A stretch of 64,000 nt of DNA from Lachnospiraceae bacterium NE2001 (lineage in GTDB: Bacteria > Bacillota > Clostridia > Lachnospirales > Lachnospiraceae). Below the pieces are notes generated by a model. That model did not search any database. It was not told the DNA's origin and was given only the letters and a program-made list of their open reading frames with translations. Shown one piece after another: positions 58,401 to 64,000 of the stretch. Where the stretch lies: the NCBI GenBank assembly GCA_900110635.1, contig FOEK01000005.1:155497-219496 (forward strand). The letters run 5' to 3'. A program made the translations under genes and the position numbers. Numbering within the stretch: the stretch's first letter is position 1; every line of letters begins with the position of its first letter.

Positions 58401-58908
58401 GATTCTGCGTATTAATGGTCATATTCCAAATGATGTGGATCTGGATACAAAGATATCGGCAAGACAGTGCTTCAATACATTTACAAAGAGTAATCTCTTT
58501 AAGGATACACTTAAGGTTTCGACAAGTCCTGTTAGATATAAGACTCCGAAAACTATTCTTCAAGAGGCATTCGATGATAAGGTTCAGACACCTATTATCG
58601 TAAAGCAGGAATATGATGTAATAGATTCAAGAGAAAAGAGAGCCAAGTTGCAGCGTCGCCAGCTAAAAGAAGAACGTAGGGCAGAACTTCAGCGGCAACA
58701 GGCAAGACAAGGTCAGCAACAGGCAAGACAAGGTCAGCAGCAGGCGGGACAAGGCCAGCAGCCACAGGCAGGACAAGGCCAGCAGCCACAGGCCGGACAA
58801 GGCCAGCAGCCACAGGCGGGACAAGGACAACAGTCAAATCTACAGGGGCAAGCAAACCCACAAGGTAAGAAGAATACAGAAGTAAAGCCAAAGGTTCTTG
58901 GTTCATAA
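52441..58908 (+). CDS. Giant orphan protein, 2155 aa, helix-rich with Gln/Gly repeat tail
   Basis: A very large charged protein with no signal peptide, membrane helix or known enzymatic motif. Residues about 1-540 are helical and acidic; about 540-640 look like a coiled coil (EEEKRNEQKKQEEQRKR); about 1518-1805 are homologous to the 558-aa protein at 33701. The C-terminus (about 2080-2140) is a low-complexity tract: first QQARQGQ units, then three QPQAGQGQ units encoded by a 24-bp DNA repeat, ending in a basic tail. AGAGAGGAATAA precedes the ATG. Very long cytoplasmic proteins of this sort suggest a scaffold or a large assembly subunit; this is inference only. Confidence 0.85.
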   Translation: MPNFTYEDSINLEEYFDLKDPAFIELFSKFHAHTPKQMKEVVVNFVLKDYIDKYQDYQDIAMKRATTQLDYDLLLDKYSNKPELTDEQKAKIANTKMTLDSRKLLEDAKYNIIKDSLDNKKELDVVRLFKKLGPKTPEEKKEIGKQVIHELVAGIDDTELYKKIKKRLKFSPNYAPSVEEKIDDDFVIDMPMSASEKYAEEMVGSIAEEQELIDDDKVKQTFEKQASVSDKMWLAMLHNVMYKSLRQINQYVVQDPEKKGIPEDCDLSDELQNLADDEYREFGVDFEINDLESAKKVIKDLVSIKTKLYIELGKEFKKNQDILANEPFSYDKARYLTQYGNSTARLLLKEFDELEDRFKYILRDKMEKLVKITGKTSMEEIISMSGKNVYDSTVLFTQNRFNPKTNVNNYYGFTGDLEGAYAEYSKTIFDYVYEEEQKAYEKNLSPEEKALLETGNRVDDAIDYEDEGIVHDDDWNQAEGDDIKDIYNSRQCISTFQKLSRILNSGEELGTHKGNDIFVKIRENDKPIDISIKEEPKRESYIDQVIKEHEEYLRQKKIDDENREIENIINTRKDELIQQGKSEDEAFTIITDELAARSREKYKKYKSDEQERQEEEKRNEQKKQEEQRKRSDVIYWADKFINGLNKTTVPDSEKLEDLKNKLKIYNLSAEKQSSAFLAATIIPSEDQLDGYKSLGINEAANAVRLTHYYLWTLGVHDNANIGNLHELCSNPENKRAYLEYCRTNALNNQNTPLWGDIYINATKKVMDYKLPDIDYSDPDKVKSKGTELTTFRTIVENADKVADCMFNNEKMNILDNHNKSLDVEKSFYNFAEASTRIINDAYINIPYPKAEKDIKPLLHKTALWRHLAGKKMDSLKNQRLFNLYIDNKNKDYAYENLKEMNYIEEKAMTALTSRQVLDYLGGRKNDNITTSLDKAYTKNVIEKKTYNFEKLQYDNALRFRDTFNDSSKNNYFVKSLLNADNEAKKMQQKYNKDNNLAPDDQTVEAEAMINFLYKTNRRLSDDTISFIQSKFDALIPKEVKDIYAYNSIKETDVILIDGKSAQQLWGEKYSKVDDPALKENLYKLEILKEYFKGEKKIDVKNYKINEKGTLSECGEINLHLDKKSAFKMIENSALMYSSINVFQEKLQPLKQLLMDALDPIKGESSYNKEKRVYTDGSDLYKGMAEALKTAIETVNKGDTSPERLREVLVDLQKKSDAYYEKRKGVFFGPREGKGQNRLKASDIIRTQTNEMLMTFDNIYKNLDMGFSVDGYKDITKASIKDIGKISANYLHHTDYFYNIEKSIFNEHFTGGPNDKRYVLDLSDKAIKDVDRKSAKQSNLIDELKKNIYSDITVDYQTKTLESMVPDKRGMSSLDFAKCFISKLYIKEMMENYTSADDVSFMVEQIKSGKVRDEVFELTRNEKFNSIIKSHPDDYFDALLNAGIKIPSIEEMNKNRQIEFDRNEISSAEKKNDLSVFYERNKLLQKYNNFTLNNVNQFRANYKKEEFANISNKIAGSSKYTVFRTAGESLTILALSLEKNENGNYKYSLEDLMDPDKYMVQKQKKYGEIINTLLKTADKKEVADEGQKKIAEILFNGQKRMTDLIDEKMKDMDFSSDNLELTKDYALVINASDVLYDAWQEIPRSKDFILDLAKAEDPNIKKMTDYTKKISSINNPLSSLKKPYKNLSDYINELDNPKMKKMTDDSFVMGSMMAITATKNILKDWSDFRKKHPNDTKTFSKWCVENDIQEKIKGCSQHCTAYAVENYGKLVGDELKAQRNNIINGTLFNNITYNKDMSLLPGFGIKGAPSLDDLTADKNYKNRGDDYRAVEANKLKELDAGKKDASPERIKYINASKTAVKRLGEYLNHDYLLRRSRVDVVKNCFKTILAEKLSKKYEEKGYTGKDLKTAVENASEFLIKHEPKLNVINKPLIDKMAYTGIADEIVNASDDALFMGEAAVAINKMAKKDYTGKTKDLIKDSAYAKTAQILRINGHIPNDVDLDTKISARQCFNTFTKSNLFKDTLKVSTSPVRYKTPKTILQEAFDDKVQTPIIVKQEYDVIDSREKRAKLQRRQLKEERRAELQRQQARQGQQQARQGQQQAGQGQQPQAGQGQQPQAGQGQQPQAGQGQQSNLQGQANPQGKKNTEVKPKVLGS
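58691..58835 (+). repeat. Tandem repeats encoding Gln/Gly units
   Basis: Imperfect 21- and 24-bp units (CAGCCACAGGCAGGACAAGG type) inside the 2155-aa gene. The 24-bp unit occurs three times in a row, so copy number may vary between strains. Confidence 0.85.
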
Positions 58909-58917
58909 TAAAGCCAA

Positions 58918-58952
58918 GGGGGCGGTTCAAATGAACCGTCCCCTGTCTTGCT
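58918..58952 (+). repeat. Family B hairpin after the giant gene
   Basis: GGGGGCGGTTCA / TGAACCGTCCCC with a 2-bp loop, then CTGTCTTGCTTT. It may also terminate the giant transcript. Confidence 0.85.
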
Positions 58953-59017
58953 TTATGTGGTAATATGCGTTAAACTAGAAACGTTGGATAAAAATATAAC
59001 TACGAGAGGACGTATAT

Positions 59018-62011
59018 ATGGATTTAAAAGCTTTTAAAGATAGATTTGGTAGAGGCGTGGAGGAATTGCAGCAATCCATCCAGTCTCTTGGCACTTATGA
59101 TATAAAGAAGGTGAATGAATTACCTGAGCAAAATGGTATCGGCTTTGTTCTCAGTCACAAGAAGACTAAAGCCAGATTTTCAACGGTTATCTGTGATGAT
59201 GATAACAAGGTGTTCGCTATTGGATTCAGAACTCCGCCTACTAATTCCAAGGGTATTCAGCACATTGTTGAACATACTGTTCTTTGCGGTTCTAAGAAAT
59301 ATCCGGCAAAGGACCCTTTTGTTGAGCTTGCAAAGGGCAGTCTTAATACATTTCTCAATGCTATGACCTACAGTGATAAGACTGTATATCCGATTGCCAG
59401 CTGCAATGATAAGGATTTCCATAACCTTATGGATGTCTATCTTGATGCAGTTTTTAATCCTAACATATATGCCCGTGAGGAGATATTTAAGCAGGAGGGC
59501 TGGCACTACGAGATGGCTGACAAGGACAGTGATCTTATCATAAACGGCGTGGTGTATAACGAGATGCGTGGTGTATATTCATCACCGGATAATGTTCTTG
59601 CTGCATCAATAAATGAGAAGATGTACCCAGATACTCCGTATGGTGTTGATTCAGGCGGAAATCCGGATATTATCCCTGATCTTTCGAGAGAAGAATATCT
59701 TGACTATCATAAGAATTATTATCATCCATCGAACAGTTATGTATATCTCTATGGTGATATGGATATAGTTGAGACGCTTAAGTATATCGATGAAGATTAT
59801 TTATCTGACTATGATTATCTCTATGTTCCATCTGAGATTCCGCTTCAGGCTTCATTTGACAAGGAATTAAAGACTGTATGCAAATACTCCATAACTGAGG
59901 AGGAGGCCGAGGATTCAAAGCCTATGGTTTCATACAATGTGGTTACTGGAGTTACTACTGATAAGTATATGAGTAAGGCACTGGATATCCTTCAGTATAT
60001 CCTTGTTGATTGTCCTGGTGCACCTCTCAAACAGACTATAGTTGACAGCGGCATCTGCTCCAGTGTTGAGTCGCAGTTTGATAACACTATGCAGCAGCCT
60101 TTGTTTACCCTTCTTGGCAGAGATATAGAGTCAGGAGATATCGATAAATTCGAGGAGATAATTGAAACAGAGCTCAGGCATTATGTGGATGAGGGTATCG
60201 ATAAGGAGGCTCTTGAAGCTGCTCTTAACATTAATGAGTTTAAGAATAAAGAGGGTGTTGGCGGTAGATATCCTAAGGGGCTTCTGCTTGGACTTCATGA
60301 TTTCAGTGGCTGGCTATATGATGACGAGCTGGCTCAGGATACACTTACTATGCAGCCTGTATATGATTATCTGCGTGAAGGCATTAATAAGAATTATATA
60401 AATCCTGAGGATACCACCAAGGGATATTTTGAGGCACTTATTGAGGAACTTCTTCTTAATAATAATCATAAGTCAGTTATTGTTGCAGAACCAGAGGTAG
60501 GGTTAAATGCTGAAAAGGACCGTGCTCTTGCTGAAAAGCTGGCTGAGTATAAAGCTGGTCTTTCTGATGAGGAGATTGTTTCTATTGTAGAAGAAACGGC
60601 TCATCTTAAGCAGTATCAGACTGAACCTTCAACAGATGAAGAGCTGGCAACTATTCCGCTGCTTAGTATAGAGGATATATCCAAGGATATAAAGAAGTTC
60701 TTTAATAGAGAAACAGCTGTAGCAGGGATCAAGACAGTAGCACATGATATCTTTACAAATGGTATAACATATCTTGATATATATTTTGACTTAAATGATG
60801 CTACATACGAAGATCTGCCTAAGATATCATTTATCTCAGATCTGCTGACCTATGTTGATACAGATAAGTATACCTATAATGAGTTATCTAAGAAGATAGA
60901 TCTAAAGACTGGTGGCCTTGGTATACATCCGTTTGATTTTATAAGACTTGGCGATTCCAGCTTTACTTGCATGGGCGTTAAGGTTAAAACCTTCGATGAT
61001 AAGATATCGGATGGCATAGAACTGATCAAGGAGATAATAGCTCATAGTCATATCACAGATAGGAAGAGGATTCGTGAGGTTGCAGCTGAGATTAATTCTA
61101 CAAGCAAGCTATCTATGCTTGAAAGTGGTCACCTGACAGCCCGTGGCAGAGCACTTTCTTATATAGATCGACATACCAAGATAATGGATTCATTTGATGG
61201 TCTGGATTATTATCGTTTTATAGATAATCTTGATAAGAACTTTGATTCGGTTATAGATGAACTGATCCCTGAACTGGATAGATTATATAAGAGCATATTC
61301 AGAAAAGAGGGGATGCTTATATCATATACATCCGATAAGCCTGAATCAGTTCTTGAAGAGCCGGTTTCACAGCTTTTGGAGGTGCTCAGTGATGAGAAGC
61401 TCTCTGATGAAAAACTGGAGGTGCCTCTTGAAATCAAAAATGAAGGCTTCAAGACGGCTTCAAAGGTTCAGTATGATTCTGTTGCTGTTAACTTTGTAGA
61501 AGCGGGACTTAAGTACGATGGATCACTCAATGTTCTTAAGACCATTCTTTCCTATGACTATCTCTGGATAAATGTCAGAGTTAAGGGTGGCGCTTACGGC
61601 TGTATGTGTGATTTCCCAATGTCTGGAAACAGCTTCTTTGTATCATACCGTGATCCAAATCTTCGCGAAACCTATGATATATATAGAAAGGCTGCTGAGT
61701 ATGTAGAGAGCTTTGATTGTTCAGATAGAGATATGGTGAAATATATTATAGGAACTATGTCTTCTGTGGATGCGCCTATGACTCCATCACAGCTGGGTGC
61801 GGCTTCATTTGGCACATATATCGCACATATTACAGATGAAATAAGACAGGATAATCGTAACAATGTGCTGGCTACAACTCAGGAGAAGATCAGAAGCCTG
61901 GCTCCTTATATAAGGCTCCTGTCTGAAAGCAACGTTGTATGTACAGTGGGTTCAGAAGAAAAAGTTATGGAGGCCGCTGACCTCTTCAAAACGATCGATA
62001 AATTAATCTAG
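59018..62011 (+). CDS. M16C zinc peptidase (presequence protease family)
   Basis: A 997-residue clam-shell peptidase of the insulinase M16C group, whose relatives include plant/mitochondrial PreP and clostridial HypA. It degrades short unstructured peptides in the cytoplasm; no signal is present. The inverted zinc motif HIVEH (with CGSKKYPAKDPF following) and the second-ligand glutamate region lie in the first quarter. The C-terminal half carries the Arg/Tyr pair region (RVKGGAYGCMC). GAGAGGACG precedes the ATG. Confidence 0.93.
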   Translation: MDLKAFKDRFGRGVEELQQSIQSLGTYDIKKVNELPEQNGIGFVLSHKKTKARFSTVICDDDNKVFAIGFRTPPTNSKGIQHIVEHTVLCGSKKYPAKDPFVELAKGSLNTFLNAMTYSDKTVYPIASCNDKDFHNLMDVYLDAVFNPNIYAREEIFKQEGWHYEMADKDSDLIINGVVYNEMRGVYSSPDNVLAASINEKMYPDTPYGVDSGGNPDIIPDLSREEYLDYHKNYYHPSNSYVYLYGDMDIVETLKYIDEDYLSDYDYLYVPSEIPLQASFDKELKTVCKYSITEEEAEDSKPMVSYNVVTGVTTDKYMSKALDILQYILVDCPGAPLKQTIVDSGICSSVESQFDNTMQQPLFTLLGRDIESGDIDKFEEIIETELRHYVDEGIDKEALEAALNINEFKNKEGVGGRYPKGLLLGLHDFSGWLYDDELAQDTLTMQPVYDYLREGINKNYINPEDTTKGYFEALIEELLLNNNHKSVIVAEPEVGLNAEKDRALAEKLAEYKAGLSDEEIVSIVEETAHLKQYQTEPSTDEELATIPLLSIEDISKDIKKFFNRETAVAGIKTVAHDIFTNGITYLDIYFDLNDATYEDLPKISFISDLLTYVDTDKYTYNELSKKIDLKTGGLGIHPFDFIRLGDSSFTCMGVKVKTFDDKISDGIELIKEIIAHSHITDRKRIREVAAEINSTSKLSMLESGHLTARGRALSYIDRHTKIMDSFDGLDYYRFIDNLDKNFDSVIDELIPELDRLYKSIFRKEGMLISYTSDKPESVLEEPVSQLLEVLSDEKLSDEKLEVPLEIKNEGFKTASKVQYDSVAVNFVEAGLKYDGSLNVLKTILSYDYLWINVRVKGGAYGCMCDFPMSGNSFFVSYRDPNLRETYDIYRKAAEYVESFDCSDRDMVKYIIGTMSSVDAPMTPSQLGAASFGTYIAHITDEIRQDNRNNVLATTQEKIRSLAPYIRLLSESNVVCTVGSEEKVMEAADLFKTIDKLI

Positions 62012-62060
62012 CCTTCCCCTTGAGGGGAAGGTGTCTGCGAAGCAGACGGATGAGGTGTTT
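62012..62060 (+). repeat. Family C repeat, full copy, ending in the era ribosome binding site
   Basis: CCTTCCCC-TTGA-GGGGAAGG hairpin, GTCTGC-GAA-GCAGAC hairpin, then GGATGAGGTGTTT. GAGGTG (62052-62057) is 8 bp before the era ATG, and no other ribosome binding sequence is present. Confidence 0.88.
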
Positions 62061-62065
62061 AACAT

Positions 62066-62983
62066 ATGGAAAATAACACATTCAAATCTGGCTTTATCGC
62101 CATCCTGGGCCGTCCCAACGTCGGCAAATCAACTCTGATGAATCATCTCATCGGTATGAAGATTGCTGCTGTATCAAAGCGTGCCCAGACTACACGAAAA
62201 AGAATACAGACTGTTTACACCGATGACCGTGGTCAGATCATATTTCTTGATACTCCAGGTGTTAACAAGGCTGAGACAAAGCTGGGCGAGTTTATGCTGG
62301 ATAGCGCTACGGAGACTCTGAAGACCGCTGATATGGTGATGTGGATCATAGAGCCTTCATCTTTTATCGGAATGGGTGAGAAGAGTATTGTTGAAATGAT
62401 ATCCAAGGCTGGCAAGCTTCCTCTTGTACTGCTTATCAACAAATGTGATACTGCAACAGAGGAACAGCTGTCAAAAACAGAAGCTCTATATACAGATTAT
62501 CTGGCTGAGTCAGGCGTGGAGGTAACAAAGGTTTTTGCAGTTTCTGCTACAGAAGGAACCCGCCTTGATGATCTGATGCAGGGGCTATACGATATCCTTC
62601 CTGAAGGCCCTATGTATTTCGATGAAGATACAGTAACTGATGAAACTGAGAGGGATATAGCTGCCGAGTTCATCCGTGAGAAATGTCTTCGTAATCTTGA
62701 CAAGGAGATACCTCATGGTATTGCAGTTATTATCGATAAGATGCGTGAGAGACCGGATGGAAGCCTTGTGGATATAGAAGCTACTATTATATGTGAGCGT
62801 GAGAGTCACAAAGGTATAATTATAGGAAAGAAGGGAGCAATGCTGAAAAAGATTGGCATCGAATCCCGTAAGAGTATCGAAGAGATGCTGGATATGAAGG
62901 TAAACCTGAAGCTTTGGGTTAAGGTTCGCCCAGACTGGCGCAACAAAACCTCCTATATGTCCGAATATGGTTACCATAAATAA
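62066..62983 (+). CDS. era: Ribosome-assembly GTPase Era
   Basis: Era checks 16S rRNA 3'-end maturation and 30S assembly. The 305-residue protein has GRPNVGKSTLMN, DTPGVNKAETKLG, NKCD and SATEG for the G domain, then a KH domain with the IGKKGAMLKKIG loop and the closing LWVKVRPDWRN. Neighbouring recO, 17 bp downstream, matches the usual era-recO order. Confidence 0.97.
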   Translation: MENNTFKSGFIAILGRPNVGKSTLMNHLIGMKIAAVSKRAQTTRKRIQTVYTDDRGQIIFLDTPGVNKAETKLGEFMLDSATETLKTADMVMWIIEPSSFIGMGEKSIVEMISKAGKLPLVLLINKCDTATEEQLSKTEALYTDYLAESGVEVTKVFAVSATEGTRLDDLMQGLYDILPEGPMYFDEDTVTDETERDIAAEFIREKCLRNLDKEIPHGIAVIIDKMRERPDGSLVDIEATIICERESHKGIIIGKKGAMLKKIGIESRKSIEEMLDMKVNLKLWVKVRPDWRNKTSYMSEYGYHK

Positions 62984-63000
62984 AAGACAGGTTTAGATGT

Positions 63001-63684
63001 ATGTTTGACACGATTGAGGCTCTGGGAATTGTTCTGGATACATCCCTTATAAAAGAATATGACAAAAGACTTGTGGTCCTTACCGAGAATTTGGGAAGGA
63101 TCACTGTTTTTGCTAATGGCGCCCGCCGCAAGAACTCCCAGCTTACTGCTGTAAGCCAGAAGTTTGTTATGGGCAGCTTCAAGCTTCGTCCCAGCAGTCA
63201 GAATACATACACTCTGATGAGTGCCGAGATTTCAGATACATTTATTGACCTATCTTATGATATAGAGAAGATGGCCTACGCCTCATATGTGTCAGAGCTT
63301 GCAGGATATTTTACAAATGATGGCATTCCCGCAGTCGACGAACTGAATCTTCTCTATGTTACCTACAAAACCATACTAAAAGATCAGCTTTCTCTGCCAC
63401 TGATCAAATCAATATTTGAGTGCAAGCTTCTTGATATCGAGGGGCTTATTTCAAAAGACGAGCTTGACAGAGTTATGCGCCCCTCTGTAATATCGACAGA
63501 TACATCTTTTGTCATTGAGTACATACTCAGTCGTAAGATAGCAGAGACCTATAGCTTTAAAGTGTCTGATAAGATAATAGATGAAATGTCAAACATTATG
63601 ACCAGGTATCTAAAAACACAGTGTGATCGCCATTTTAAATCTCTTGATATTCTGTCAAGCATTTTTGATTATGTCCCGAAATGA
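63001..63684 (+). CDS. recO: DNA repair protein RecO, without the zinc-finger cysteines
   Basis: RecO helps load RecA at gapped DNA with RecF and RecR. The 227-residue protein begins with the OB-fold (EALGIVLDTSLIKEYDKRLVVLTENLGRITVFANGARR) and continues with helices. The four-cysteine cluster found in many RecO proteins is missing: only single scattered Cys residues are seen. Length is slightly short of the usual 240-260. Position after era supports the call. Confidence 0.92.
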   Translation: MFDTIEALGIVLDTSLIKEYDKRLVVLTENLGRITVFANGARRKNSQLTAVSQKFVMGSFKLRPSSQNTYTLMSAEISDTFIDLSYDIEKMAYASYVSELAGYFTNDGIPAVDELNLLYVTYKTILKDQLSLPLIKSIFECKLLDIEGLISKDELDRVMRPSVISTDTSFVIEYILSRKIAETYSFKVSDKIIDEMSNIMTRYLKTQCDRHFKSLDILSSIFDYVPK

Positions 63685-64000
63685 TTAAAACATTTGCCCT
63701 GGATTTTCCAGGGCTTTTGTTATGCTTGGGGCTCCGCCCCAAACCCCGTCCTTCGCCAGGAAGGCGAGGGAACAGCTATTGCTGTTCCGGGGACATTAGG
63801 ATTATCCGTGTCACTTCGTCAAGGGCTGCCCGGATGCTTTGCATCCAGCGTGCTGTCCCTTGACTCCGTTCCCGCACCATCTACATACAAGCTTCGAGAT
63901 TATCAAAAAGATGATGTTGTTGAGATAATACAAATCTCATAAATGTCTGGCTTCTCCAAGGATGATTCATAGGTGGAATATATCTCTTTTTCGGTTCTAT
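63685..64000. other. Terminal non-coding region with GC-rich hairpin cluster
   Basis: After the recO stop, a terminator (GCCCTGG / CCAGGGC, 63696-63714, then TTTTG) is followed by about 150 bp far richer in GC than the genome. It is packed with small palindromes: GGGGC/GCCCC, CCTTCGCC/GGCGAGG, GGAACAGC/GCTGTTCC and GGATGC/GCATCC. Past about 63885 the DNA returns to AT-rich; I see no gene start there. Confidence 0.7.

Noticed and set aside
58691..58850. Possible CRISPR array or satellite
   Set aside because: It is an in-frame 24-bp coding repeat without spacers.
63681..63942. Two overlapping + strand frames after recO
   Set aside because: They run through the terminator and the GC-rich palindromes; Pro/Arg-rich translation is typical of non-coding repeats.

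Overview
The window reads as a chromosomal segment of a low-GC Gram-positive anaerobe of the Lachnospiraceae/Clostridia type. The basis is the cysS-mrnC-rlmB-sigH order, an LTA-synthase-like enzyme, Gly/Trp-rich choline-binding-type wall repeats on three secreted proteins, two CIRCE/HrcA operators, a GlnRS, a cohesin-like surface protein and an AT-rich codon style. Genus cannot be fixed from the sequence alone. Nearly all genes lie on the + strand; only argH and one small HTH regulator are reversed. No prophage, CRISPR array, insertion sequence or rRNA was seen.

Layout. 1-4.7 kb: the 3' end of an M18 aminopeptidase and a one-protein hybrid two-component system whose phospho-accepting His is replaced by Asn. 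4.8-9.4 kb: a pantothenate/CoA block (PanG-like reductase, panB, panC, panD, coaBC). 9.5-13.5 kb: a secreted NlpC/P60 protein with wall-binding repeats, pyrE behind a terminator-like hairpin, a 49-aa membrane protein, a patatin-like lipase and tRNA-Gly. 13.6-22.8 kb: an M13 lipoprotein peptidase, an LTA-synthase-like enzyme, typA, pncB and an FHA protein. 23-28.6 kb: argH (reverse), a candidate small RNA, CIRCE-controlled htpG, a cysK-like gene and an orphan. 28.7-41 kb: an accessory, surface-oriented stretch with an MFS transporter, a Q/N/Y-repeat membrane protein, small lipoprotein and wall-binding proteins, a 558-aa orphan, a CPBP protease, a divergent HTH/Ser-Thr-kinase pair and an amidase. 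41-44.6 kb: cysS-mrnC-rlmB-sigH and tRNA-Thr. 44.7-52.4 kb: cohesin-like membrane protein, glnS, ogg, CIRCE-groES-groEL, cdd. 52.4-64 kb: a 2155-aa orphan, an M16C peptidase, era, recO and a GC-rich hairpin cluster.

The best candidate for something undescribed is a two-locus system. The 558-aa orphan (33701) and the 2155-aa orphan (52441) share a domain of about 290 residues. Their presumed promoters carry the same element: two GTTGC half-sites 11 bp apart, with the second half-site starting 16 bp before the first base of a TAKAAT -10 box. This suggests a co-regulated family of very large, probably cytoplasmic, helix-rich proteins.

Three families of short intergenic repeats are scattered through the window. 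One of them ends in a Shine-Dalgarno-like sequence that appears to serve as the ribosome binding site of era and sigH.
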